Positions 8,333-14,335 of a stretch of 21,694 bases of DNA are shown here, piece after piece. Source of the stretch: an uncultured Planctomycetota bacterium (GTDB taxonomy: Bacteria > Planctomycetota > Planctomycetia > Pirellulales > Thermoguttaceae); assembly GCA_902797455.1 (NCBI GenBank), contig CADBTE010000218.1, forward strand, positions 1 to 21,694. The letters are read 5' to 3'. Both the position numbers and the translations under genes were made by a program. Below the pieces are notes generated by a model that searched no databases, was not told the origin of the DNA, and saw nothing but the letters and a program-made list of their open reading frames with translations. Within the stretch, counting starts at the first letter, position 1. Every line of letters starts with the position of its first letter.

Positions 8333-8364
8333 CGGAACATCGCTGGCGAATAACGGCGAGGTTC

Positions 8365-8676
8365 TTACTTTCCCAGCAGGCAGATGATCAGGGCGAAGAA
8401 CGCGATACCTTCGATAAGAGCCGCGGAGATAATCATCGCGGTCTGGATGGCACCGGCAACTTCCGGCTGGCGGCTGATGCTCTCGACCGCGGTGGCACCG
8501 ATCTTGCCGATACCGAAGGCGGCGCCGATGATCGTCAGAGCGGCGCCGATGGTGCTCAAGCTGATCGAACCGGCGGCAGCGGCGGCGGCACCGTCCTCCT
8601 GCGCGAAGGCGGCCATCGGGGCGAGAACCAGGGCGAAAACAAACAGCGCGACGATGGTTTTGACGAACTTACTCAC
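8365..8676 (-). CDS. atpE: ATP synthase Fo c subunit (proteolipid) with signal-like N-terminus
   Basis: Subunit c forms the rotating proton-carrying ring. The 103-residue product has a signal-peptide-like start (basic residues, hydrophobic core, AFA at about 24-26 before QEDG), then two glycine- and alanine-rich membrane helices joined by the RQPE loop (about 69-72). The ion-carrying carboxylate is E89 in LIEGIAFF. The residue after it is glycine rather than serine or threonine, and the helix-1 glutamine of sodium-type rings is isoleucine here, so proton coupling is expected. The start is a GTG at 8676 with AAGGAG 7 bases upstream; the frame is open far upstream, but that stretch overlaps atpB and is not c-like. 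Confidence 0.95.
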   Translation of the reverse strand: MSKFVKTIVALFVFALVLAPMAAFAQEDGAAAAAAGSISLSTIGAALTIIGAAFGIGKIGATAVESISRQPEVAGAIQTAMIISAALIEGIAFFALIICLLGK

Positions 8677-8692
8677 GGAAAATCTCCTTCTT

Positions 8693-8707
8693 GCGTCTTG
8701 ATGACGC
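8693..8707 (-). other. Small hairpin just upstream of the atpE ribosome binding site
   Basis: GCGTC and GACGC form a 5-bp stem with a 5-base loop, ending 3 bases before the AAGGAG of atpE. An A-rich stretch (about 8731-8750) lies further 5'. Together they form an open, A-rich leader ahead of atpE that could support its high translation rate; this role is inferred. Confidence 0.35.
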
Positions 8708-8752
8708 CTTGAACGGTTAGAGAAACCTTTGAACTTTTTTTTATTTGGAAAC

Positions 8753-8778
8753 GACCGCGCGCGGACTTGCGGGCGGTC
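8753..8778 (-). other. Hairpin after atpB
   Basis: GACCGC (8753-8758) and GCGGTC (8773-8778) form a GC-rich stem 11 bases after the atpB stop in the transcript. No T run follows directly, so a processing or stability element is more likely than a terminator. Confidence 0.35.
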
Positions 8779-8789
8779 ACGCGAATTGT

Positions 8790-9620
8790 TTAGTGCTGAT
8801 GCTGGGCCATCCCGATGAAGATGGCGGCCAGGAACATAAAGATATACGCTTGAAGGAACGCCACGAACAGTTCCAAACAGCTTAGGGCGACGCTCATCAG
8901 GACGCTTCCGGTGGTGACACCGATCCAAAGTGCTAAAAGGCCCCCGGCCGAAGCGCTGATAAAGGCCAGGAATACCGCCAGCACCACGTGGCCGGCGAAC
9001 ATGTTGGCCAGAAGACGAATGGCCAGCACAACGTGCTTGATTCCATTGCCGGCCACCTCGATGACGAAAATCATCGGCTTGAGGAAGATCGATAAAACCA
9101 GGGGGAGATCCATCTTGGGAACCTGGTGAAACCAATATTTAAAGAGCCCCTGTTTGAGCATCCCGCCGCCGATGACGACCAGGTAGGTGATCAACGCCAG
9201 GACCGCGGTGACCGAAAGGTTGCCGGTGGGGGAACCGCACCAGGGGAGCATCCCCATGAGGTTGCAGCCGAGGATGAAGAAGAAAAGGGTCCAGAGGAAC
9301 GGGGTGTAGCGGCTGGCCGCCGATTTGCCGACCGACGGGATAATTACCTCGTTGCGCAGGTACATCAGGAACGCCTCGAGCAAATTCCAGAAACGCCCCT
9401 TCACCAGCTGACCGCCGCGAACCCGGCGGGCCAGGGGGAAGAAGAAGGCGATCAGCAGCACGGCGACAACTACCTCCAGAACCATAAACTTGGTCAGCTG
9501 GAACTCATGGCCGCAGACGGTCCATTTCGGAAGATCGGGCAAATGCCCAAAAAATTGGGGGAGATGGAACCCGTTGGCGTCGGAAACGTGACTGCCGATT
9601 TCTCCAATATCGATGTTCAT
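8790..9620 (-). CDS. atpB: ATP synthase Fo a subunit
   Basis: Subunit a forms the proton half-channels next to the c ring. The 276-residue product is hydrophobic, with five or more membrane spans. It carries the essential arginine in LAIRLLANMFAGH (R202) and the conserved last helix ELFVAFLQAYIFMFL (about 250-264), with its glutamine at Q257. A 40-residue hydrophilic N-terminus precedes the first span. The start at 9620 gives MNIDIGEIG; an upstream in-frame alternative at 9656 adds 12 residues without better support. It follows the two small membrane genes and precedes atpE, normal Fo order. Confidence 0.97.
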   Translation of the reverse strand: MNIDIGEIGSHVSDANGFHLPQFFGHLPDLPKWTVCGHEFQLTKFMVLEVVVAVLLIAFFFPLARRVRGGQLVKGRFWNLLEAFLMYLRNEVIIPSVGKSAASRYTPFLWTLFFFILGCNLMGMLPWCGSPTGNLSVTAVLALITYLVVIGGGMLKQGLFKYWFHQVPKMDLPLVLSIFLKPMIFVIEVAGNGIKHVVLAIRLLANMFAGHVVLAVFLAFISASAGGLLALWIGVTTGSVLMSVALSCLELFVAFLQAYIFMFLAAIFIGMAQHQH

Positions 9621-9677
9621 AGCCGCTTTTATCCTATCGTGCCCGATACAGCGCAAAGGGCCGGCGGACCGAATGAC

Positions 9678-10169
9678 TCAGTCCCCGTGTTGTTCATTTT
9701 CTTGCTTGTCTGTTTGCTCTTGAGGCGGGATTTCCCGCTGATCTGTCTGAACCCGCGGCCGCGGGAGGGATGTCCAAACCTCGGCCGGGAAGAGGAACAG
9801 ATAGAACAGCGCCAGCGTCAAGACACAGCGCTTAGATAAAATATTATCGAATGACAGAAAAAAGACAAGGACCGCTAGGAGAGGAACTCCGGTGCGAACC
9901 CCCATCGTTATCGCGTAATCTGCCAAAACTCCGTATTTTCCGCGAAACCATAAATCCGTGCCGTACCGCAAAAGGCCGAGCAGGACAAAGACCGCGGCCA
10001 CCACCGCCGAGACCATGGGGAACGAATCGGGGTAAAGCGCGTGCCCCCCCACCGAAGTGAGAACGAAGACCACCAGCAATATGATCCAATACAGACTGTA
10101 GCCCGGGCGGGAAGCGCTGCTTTCGGCTTGTCGGTTCTGGTCAGTCTTTTCGGTCATGGCTGCGGTCAC
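9678..10169 (-). CDS. AtpI-like four-span membrane protein
   Basis: The 163-residue product has four predicted membrane segments (about 24-43, 52-68, 87-107 and 114-131) and a hydrophilic, glutamine-rich tail. Position directly before atpB and topology suggest an ATP synthase I-chain (AtpI) protein, a family linked to c-ring assembly or ion supply, but no strong sequence motif confirms this. A GTG start at 10169 overlaps the stop of the preceding gene by 4 bases (GTGA) and has GGTGAT 5-6 bases before it; an ATG at 10157 has no ribosome binding site. It is translated in tandem with its upstream neighbour. Confidence 0.75.
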   Translation of the reverse strand: MTAAMTEKTDQNRQAESSASRPGYSLYWIILLVVFVLTSVGGHALYPDSFPMVSAVVAAVFVLLGLLRYGTDLWFRGKYGVLADYAITMGVRTGVPLLAVLVFFLSFDNILSKRCVLTLALFYLFLFPAEVWTSLPRPRVQTDQREIPPQEQTDKQENEQHGD

Positions 10170-10432
10170 TGTTTATCACCTGTCTGATCGGCAGCGGCGG
10201 ATTTGTCCGTTCCCTTGATGATCGCCATCAGATGCACGGCCAAAAGGACCATTGCCAGAATCGACGCGATCAGGAGGAAAACCGGTGAGGTCTCGAAACG
10301 ATGATCGAGCCAATGCCCGCCGTAGGCGACCAGCCCCATCTCCACCGCGATCGTCATGATGCGGGTACTCCACATATAGCCGATGGCCAGAGGGGAAAGG
10401 CCTTCCGGATTGTCGTCTGTGGAACTTCTCAT
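10166..10432 (-). CDS. AtpQ/ATPase_gene1-like small membrane protein, first gene of atp operon
   Basis: The 88-residue product has two membrane spans (about 17-38 and 50-72) separated by GGHWLDHRFETSP. The G-x3-LD-x2-F-x-TSP pattern is typical of the ATPase_gene1 (AtpQ/AtpI-type) family found at the head of many atp operons, thought to aid Fo assembly or magnesium handling. It is the first gene after the promoter at 10492-10519. The ATG at 10432 is the second of two; the other, at 10440, opens a three-codon frame (ATG AGG CGA TGA) whose stop overlaps this start, possibly by chance. Family assignment is by pattern only. Confidence 0.78.
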   Translation of the reverse strand: MRSSTDDNPEGLSPLAIGYMWSTRIMTIAVEMGLVAYGGHWLDHRFETSPVFLLIASILAMVLLAVHLMAIIKGTDKSAAADQTGDKQ

Positions 10433-10491
10433 CGCCTCATGCCTGCCTTAGATGCTTACGGCAGCCGCGCCGCGGTAGTGGTTTCCTTATG

Positions 10492-10519
10492 ATTATAACC
10501 TCTTGACGGCAAATTTCAA
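10492..10519 (-). promoter_or_regulatory. Promoter of the atp operon
   Basis: On the minus strand TTGAAA (10514-10519), a 16-base spacer and a perfect TATAAT (10492-10497) lie about 60 bases before the first gene of the operon. This is a close match to a housekeeping sigma-70 promoter and is correctly placed after the rplS terminator. Confidence 0.82.
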
Positions 10520-10595
10520 GCAGTTTCTTTATGTTTCCCATATTAACATCTCGGGTCCGGGAGGAACCAACGGGTCGGGGATAGGACCTGTTAAA

Positions 10596-10627
10596 CAAAA
10601 AGGCGCCCTATTAGAGGCGCCTTTTCT
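10596..10627 (-). terminator. Terminator after rplS
   Basis: AAAAGGCGCC (10598-10607) and GGCGCCTTTT (10616-10625) form a 10-bp stem with an 8-base loop, A-rich on one side and T-rich on the other, so it can work on either strand. It lies just downstream of rplS and separates it from the atp promoter. Confidence 0.88.
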
Positions 10628-10649
10628 TGGGAAAACAGCTGCGAAGCGC

Positions 10650-11099
10650 TTAGGCCTCTTTCTTGGCCTGCTCACGAGCGGCCTTCTTCGCCTTGCGGCC
10701 GCGGCGGGCCTTGGCCGGCTTGGCGGCGGCCTCGGTCTCGACCTTGCGCTCGACACGGCGCTCGGCAAGACGGGTCTTCTTGCCGACCCGGTCACGCAGG
10801 AAGTAGAGCTTCGCGCGGCGGACAATCGCGCTGCGAACCGTCTCGACGCGGGCAATCTTCGGGGAATGGAGGGGGAACTTGCGCTCGACGCCCTCACCGT
10901 TGACGATACGGCGCACGACAAACATCTCGCGGGTTCCGCCGCCCGAACGGGCGATGACCACACCGTTGAAGATCTGGATGCGCTCTTTGTCGCCTTCGAG
11001 GATCTTGCAGTGGACATTGACGGTGTCACCGATGGCGAACTCGGAAACCTCCGGCTTACGGCAGAGGTCTTCGACCTTTTTGAGAATCTCTTGACTCAT
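10650..11099 (-). CDS. rplS: 50S ribosomal protein L19 with basic C-terminal tail
   Basis: L19 lies at the interface of the ribosomal subunits. The 149-residue product has the typical core: GDTVNVHCKILEGDKERIQIFNGVVI, the RxGGGTREMFVVRRI segment and FPLHSPKI, through to about residue 115. It then continues as a lysine-, arginine- and alanine-rich tail to 149, longer than the usual 115-120 residues. The ATG at 11099 is chosen because L19 begins about 20 residues before that core; the frame is open further upstream, but that stretch is not L19-like. It is the last gene of the rpsP-trmD-rplS group. Confidence 0.96.
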   Translation of the reverse strand: MSQEILKKVEDLCRKPEVSEFAIGDTVNVHCKILEGDKERIQIFNGVVIARSGGGTREMFVVRRIVNGEGVERKFPLHSPKIARVETVRSAIVRRAKLYFLRDRVGKKTRLAERRVERKVETEAAAKPAKARRGRKAKKAAREQAKKEA

Positions 11100-11164
11100 C
11101 GTTAAACTCGCTTCTTCCCTTGGGGGAAGCGTAAAGGGTGGAACGAAGGACCGCGTTAAGAACT

Positions 11165-11186
11165 CCCGGAATAACCGCTCCGGGCT
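11165..11186 (-). other. Second hairpin in the trmD-rplS gap
   Basis: CCCGGA and TCCGGG (arms near 11165-11170 and 11179-11184) form a 6-bp GC-rich stem with an 8-base loop downstream of the trmD terminator-like hairpin. It is followed by GTTCTT rather than a full T tract. It could be part of an rplS leader. Confidence 0.35.
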
Positions 11187-11217
11187 AAAAAGAAGTCCCG
11201 CGAATTTTACTCGGGAC
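11186..11217 (-). terminator. Terminator-like hairpin with the trmD stop in its loop
   Basis: On the minus strand GTCCCG and CGGGAC (11212-11217 and 11195-11200) form a 6-bp stem whose loop contains the TAA stop of trmD, followed by TTCTTTTT. The stem is short, so termination is probably partial. It would lower rplS expression from the rpsP promoter or be disrupted by translating ribosomes. Confidence 0.5.
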
Positions 11218-11929
11218 AACCCGCGTCCTTGGCTGCGCCGGGGTCTCCCCCGCGCAAAAGATCAGGGCGCCGCTGCCGGGTGCGGAGCAGTCGCTGCTCC
11301 TGCCGCCAGGCGTCGACGGCCTGATGATTCCCCGAAAGGAGGATTTCGGGGACTTCCAGGCCGCGATATTCGCGAGGCCTGGTATAAACGGGCTCCTCGA
11401 GGAGCCGATTTCCGCTGGAAAACGAATCGGTTCTGGCCGAGTCTTCGTCCCCCAAAACACCGGGGAGAAGACGGATCACCGATTCGATGACCACCATCGC
11501 GGCAACCTCACCGCCGTTGAGAACAAAGTCGCCGATCGACAGCTCATCGGGGGACAGAAGGTCGCTGATGCGCTGGTCAAACCCCTCGTAGCGCCCGCAA
11601 AGAAGAACAATGCGCTGTTTCTCGGCGAAACACTCGGCGGCGCGCTGGTTAAAGACACGCCCCGTCGGGGTCAGCATCACCAGATGCCCGGGAGAAGCCA
11701 TCGCTTGGACCTCTTCGACACAGGGGACCACGCGATCGGCCTTGAGAACCATCCCCGGACCGCCGCCGAAGGGACGATCGTCCACCGTGGCGTGACGATC
11801 GTGCGCCCAGTCGCGAATATTAAACAGGTTGATGGTCACCCGTCCCGACGCGATGGCGGCACTTAAAATACTCTCGGAAAGGAACCCCTCGAACAGGTCG
11901 GGAAAAAGGGTCAGAATATCGAACCGCAT
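11207..11929 (-). CDS. trmD: tRNA (guanine-37-N1) methyltransferase
   Basis: TrmD methylates G37 next to the anticodon of tRNAs reading CNN codons, preventing frameshifts. The 240-residue product has the SPOUT knot features: RPFGGGPGMVL (52-62), LTPTG (86-90), CGRYEGFDQR (111-120) and IGDFVLNGGE (132-141). The later RPREYRGLEVPEILLSGNH (184-202) is also typical. GGAAGA lies a few bases before the ATG at 11929. It sits 50 bases after rpsP. In many bacteria rimM lies between these two genes, but here it does not. Confidence 0.97.
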   Translation of the reverse strand: MRFDILTLFPDLFEGFLSESILSAAIASGRVTINLFNIRDWAHDRHATVDDRPFGGGPGMVLKADRVVPCVEEVQAMASPGHLVMLTPTGRVFNQRAAECFAEKQRIVLLCGRYEGFDQRISDLLSPDELSIGDFVLNGGEVAAMVVIESVIRLLPGVLGDEDSARTDSFSSGNRLLEEPVYTRPREYRGLEVPEILLSGNHQAVDAWRQEQRLLRTRQRRPDLLRGGDPGAAKDAGCPE

Positions 11930-11979
11930 GGAGATTCTTCCCTAATGAACTTGCCCGAGAGAACGCCTTTGGGGAAAAC

Positions 11980-12348
11980 TTACGCCTCCGCGTTATCGTC
12001 GGCCGGGGCCTCTTCGGCGGTGGTGTAGCCGGTCGGAGCGGCGGGCTTCTTGCCGGCGTTGAGCTTGGCTAAAGCGGCCTGCTGCGCCTCGAGGCGGGTG
12101 CCGTTCTTGCCGTACTTCTTGATGAGAACCGCTGCCTTCTCGGACGGCTGGGCGCCTTTCTTGATCCACGCCTCGATCGCGTCGCCCTTCAGGACGGCGC
12201 GGGCGTCGGTGTCGGGAACCATCGGATCATAATAACCGAGCTCCTCGAGGACGCGGCCGTCACGCGGCGAACGGATATCCATCGCGCACAGACGGAAGAA
12301 CGGACGATGTTTGCGGCCCATCTTTTTCAGACGGATTCTAACGGCCAT
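11980..12348 (-). CDS. rpsP: 30S ribosomal protein S16
   Basis: S16 is an assembly protein of the small subunit. The 122-residue product begins MAVRIRLKKMGRKHRPFFR, diagnostic for the family, and continues with GYYDPM and the AIEAWIKKGAQPSEKAA region. The family core is about 80-90 residues; here an alanine-, proline- and acid-rich tail follows. AAGGAG lies 7 bases before the ATG at 12348. A leader of roughly 160 bases with several hairpins precedes it. It is the first gene of the group that includes trmD and rplS. Confidence 0.97.
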   Translation of the reverse strand: MAVRIRLKKMGRKHRPFFRLCAMDIRSPRDGRVLEELGYYDPMVPDTDARAVLKGDAIEAWIKKGAQPSEKAAVLIKKYGKNGTRLEAQQAALAKLNAGKKPAAPTGYTTAEEAPADDNAEA

Positions 12349-12393
12349 AGTGAACTCCTTTTTTTTGGTTCTACACGCGGAAAGGGGAACCCT

Positions 12394-12428
12394 CCCTTTT
12401 TTCGCGCGGCGCGGCCCCCGCAAAAGGG
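12394..12428 (-). other. Stem-loop in the rpsP leader, proximal
   Basis: CCCTTTT (12394-12400) pairs with AAAAGGG (12422-12428), enclosing a very GC-rich 21-base interior that can fold further. It lies 46 bases upstream of the rpsP start codon. No U tract follows immediately, so a regulatory leader element is more likely than a terminator. Confidence 0.4.
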
Positions 12429-12458
12429 ACCGCGGATGATGATACACCTAGTGACCAC

Positions 12459-12484
12459 TTGCCCGGCGAAAAGAAGCCGGGCAA
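12459..12484 (-). other. Stem-loop in the rpsP leader, central
   Basis: TTGCCCGGC (12459-12467) and GCCGGGCAA (12476-12484) form a perfect 9-bp stem with an 8-base loop. There is no T tract on either strand, so it does not look like an intrinsic terminator. It lies in the rpsP leader if transcription starts near 12500. Confidence 0.5.
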
Positions 12485-12507
12485 TATGACACAATTCAAG
12501 GAGGAGA

Positions 12508-12536
12508 ATTTTATCATACCTTGCTCCCATCGGTAA
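12508..12536 (-). promoter_or_regulatory. Candidate promoter of rpsP-trmD-rplS
   Basis: On the minus strand TTACCG (12531-12536), a 17-base spacer and TAAAAT (12508-12513) carry an extended -10 (TGATAAAAT). It overlaps the hairpin at 12515-12551. The -35 match is poor, but this is the best site between the glycosidase operon and rpsP. Confidence 0.42.
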
Positions 12537-12551
12537 GGGGGGCAAGGTATG
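12515..12551 (-). terminator. Hairpin after the second glycosidase gene, possible terminator
   Basis: CATACCTTGC (12515-12524) and GCAAGGTATG (12542-12551) form a perfect 10-bp stem, with CCC/GGG pairing possible in the loop. It lies 18 bases beyond the stop of the gene ending at 12569, where a terminator is expected. The following bases (ATAAAATTC) are only weakly T-rich, so termination may be inefficient. Confidence 0.5.
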
Positions 12552-12568
12552 GGGAACAGAGGCGGTTT

Positions 12569-13414
12569 TTACTCTTCGTCAGGGACCAGATCGTAGACAC
12601 GGACGTAGTCGACCAGCGATTCGTCGGGGAGCTCGGCGGTTCGGATGTCCCCCGCCCAGGAATCGAATTGGATTTCGTCGGACAACTTGATGTACAGCGG
12701 CTCCGTACAGATTCCCTCGGCGGTAGTCTCCCAAAACAGCCGGCCGTCGACATAGAAGCGATAAGCGTCGTCGGCCCACCACAGAGCGAAGGTATGGAAA
12801 CCCTCCATAATGGCCTCATCGATCGAGGTAAACTGCCCGACGCTCTTATGCTCCTTCCCGTATCCGTCCCAATGAACAGCGAAATTCACTTTGTCGTCGA
12901 GAGTCGGCTTTTCCATAATGTCGATCTCCGCCCCGTCGGCGCTGCCGCCGCCGATTCTCCCTTCGCAGTCTCCCATCAGCCAAAACGCCGACCAATGACC
13001 GACCTGACGCTGAAGCCGCATCCGAGCGACAAAAAAACCTTTGGCTTTTTCATACTTCCCCCGGGTTCTTAGGCAGCCGTCGACGTAGGTGCCGTCCTCG
13101 CGGAGGAAGGTTGTCATCTTCAAAATGCCGCTGCCGTCCAGCGAGAAGGCGTCCTTTGACCAAAGGGCGTCGTGGCGAAGGTATTCAGGGGCATCCCATT
13201 TGGTCATATCGATCTCGGTGCCGTCGAACTCATCGTGCCAATCGAGCTTCCAGTGAAAACCCTCCGGGGGTTCGGGGAGCCAATCGGCGGGGTACCCTTC
13301 CAGTTCCGGGAATCGCGGCTGCCGGGACTCGTCGGCGGGGAGTGAAAAGGCGGCAAAAAACGCGAAACAGACAAACAGCGTGCGGGCAGCAGGGGAAAGG
13401 GGGGAGGTTTTCAT
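12569..13414 (-). CDS. Secreted GH16-family glycoside hydrolase, intact catalytic motif
   Basis: The 281-residue product has a signal peptide (hydrophobic core about 12-27) followed by a single GH16 domain. It shows WHDEFDG (59-65), a common GH16 entry motif, GHWSAFWLM (139-147), and the catalytic EIDIME with nucleophile E163, D165 and acid/base E168. FHTFALWW (206-213) and YRFYVDG (218-224) match later strands of the beta-jellyroll. GH16 enzymes cut beta-1,3 or beta-1,4 glucans and galactans such as laminarin, agar and carrageenan; the substrate cannot be read from the sequence. AAGGA lies upstream of the ATG at 13414. It is the last gene of a three-gene unit, 22 bases after its paralogue. 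Confidence 0.9.
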   Translation of the reverse strand: MKTSPLSPAARTLFVCFAFFAAFSLPADESRQPRFPELEGYPADWLPEPPEGFHWKLDWHDEFDGTEIDMTKWDAPEYLRHDALWSKDAFSLDGSGILKMTTFLREDGTYVDGCLRTRGKYEKAKGFFVARMRLQRQVGHWSAFWLMGDCEGRIGGGSADGAEIDIMEKPTLDDKVNFAVHWDGYGKEHKSVGQFTSIDEAIMEGFHTFALWWADDAYRFYVDGRLFWETTAEGICTEPLYIKLSDEIQFDSWAGDIRTAELPDESLVDYVRVYDLVPDEE

Positions 13415-13436
13415 CGGTATGGTTCCTTATGTTTAG

Positions 13437-14267
13437 TTATTTCGAGGCGGCCTCGGCATCGACCGGGACAAGGTCGTAGACACGGACATAGTCGATCAGT
13501 GTCTCGTCGGGGAGCTTCGCCTCGCGGATGTCCCCGGCCTTATGTTCCCAGACCTCGTCGGAGAATTTGATGTAGAGAGGTTCGGTACAGATGCCGTCGG
13601 CGGTCGTCTCCCACATCGGCGTACCGTCGACAAAAAAGCGATAGGCATCGTCACCCCACCAGAGGGCAAAGGTATGGAACCCTTCCCTGATAGAATCGAA
13701 ACGGGTCAGGCGGGAACAGAGCTGGTGGTTTTCCCAGTAGCCGTCCCAATGGATGGCGAAATCGAAGTGGTCATCGATGAACGGCTTCTCCATGATGACG
13801 ATCTCCGCCCCGTCGGCGCTGCCGTTCCCTACCGATGTCTCGCAGGAGTTCATCAGCCAAAAGGCGGGCCAATGGCCGACCTGAGTCGGCATTTTCATTC
13901 GAGCGACGAAGTATCCCTTCGCCTTCTCGAATTTTCCGCGCGTCCGAATGCAGCCGTCGATGTAGTCGCCGTTTTCCCGCTGAAAGACCTTCATTTTCAG
14001 TATGCCGTCGCCGGTGAGCTCAAAACCGTCCCTCGACCAAATCCCCTCGTGCCGAGGGGACTCGAGCGCCTCCCAATGGGCCGGGTCAAGGTCCGTGCCG
14101 TCGAACTCATCGTGCCAGACCAGCGTCCAGCGAAATCCCTCCGGGGGTTCGGGGAGCAGGTCGGCGGCGTAACCTTCCAGTTCCGGGAATTGGGATTCCT
14201 CGGCCGCGGTGAAGGCGGCGGCACCGAATAGAGCGAAACAGGCGATTGCCAGGAGTGTTTTTTTCAT
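13437..14267 (-). CDS. Secreted GH16-family paralogue with altered catalytic motif (EIVIME)
   Basis: The 276-residue product closely resembles the neighbouring gene along its length, including FPELEGY, PEPPEGF, WHDEFDG, GHWPAFWLM and FHTFALWW, so the two look like a tandem duplication. It starts with a signal peptide (MKKTLLAIACFALFGAAAF). The ATG at 14267 is chosen because GGAG lies 6 bases before it; an upstream ATG at 14279 has no binding site. Its catalytic motif is EIVIME: the flanking glutamates (E155, E160) remain, but the central aspartate is valine (V157), one base different from GAC. In characterised GH16 enzymes that aspartate supports the nucleophile, so activity may be reduced or the protein may only bind glycan. 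Confidence 0.87.
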   Translation of the reverse strand: MKKTLLAIACFALFGAAAFTAAEESQFPELEGYAADLLPEPPEGFRWTLVWHDEFDGTDLDPAHWEALESPRHEGIWSRDGFELTGDGILKMKVFQRENGDYIDGCIRTRGKFEKAKGYFVARMKMPTQVGHWPAFWLMNSCETSVGNGSADGAEIVIMEKPFIDDHFDFAIHWDGYWENHQLCSRLTRFDSIREGFHTFALWWGDDAYRFFVDGTPMWETTADGICTEPLYIKFSDEVWEHKAGDIREAKLPDETLIDYVRVYDLVPVDAEAASK

Positions 14268-14335
14268 CGTGGTCTCCATAGTGACTTTGAATTCAGTGTT
14301 GTTTCTTGTCTTTTTCGACGACGCGGCGGCTTGTT

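Noticed and set aside
8365..8676. Sodium-driven ATP synthase.
   Set aside because: The c subunit has glycine after the carboxylate and isoleucine in place of the helix-1 glutamine, so the sodium signature is absent.
10429..10440. Three-codon leader peptide (ATG AGG CGA TGA) at the head of the atp operon.
   Set aside because: So short a frame can arise by chance and has no clear ribosome binding site of its own; mentioned only in the gene entry.
12459..12484. Intrinsic terminator at the perfect 9-bp stem.
   Set aside because: Neither strand has a T tract after the stem, so it is recorded as a leader hairpin only.
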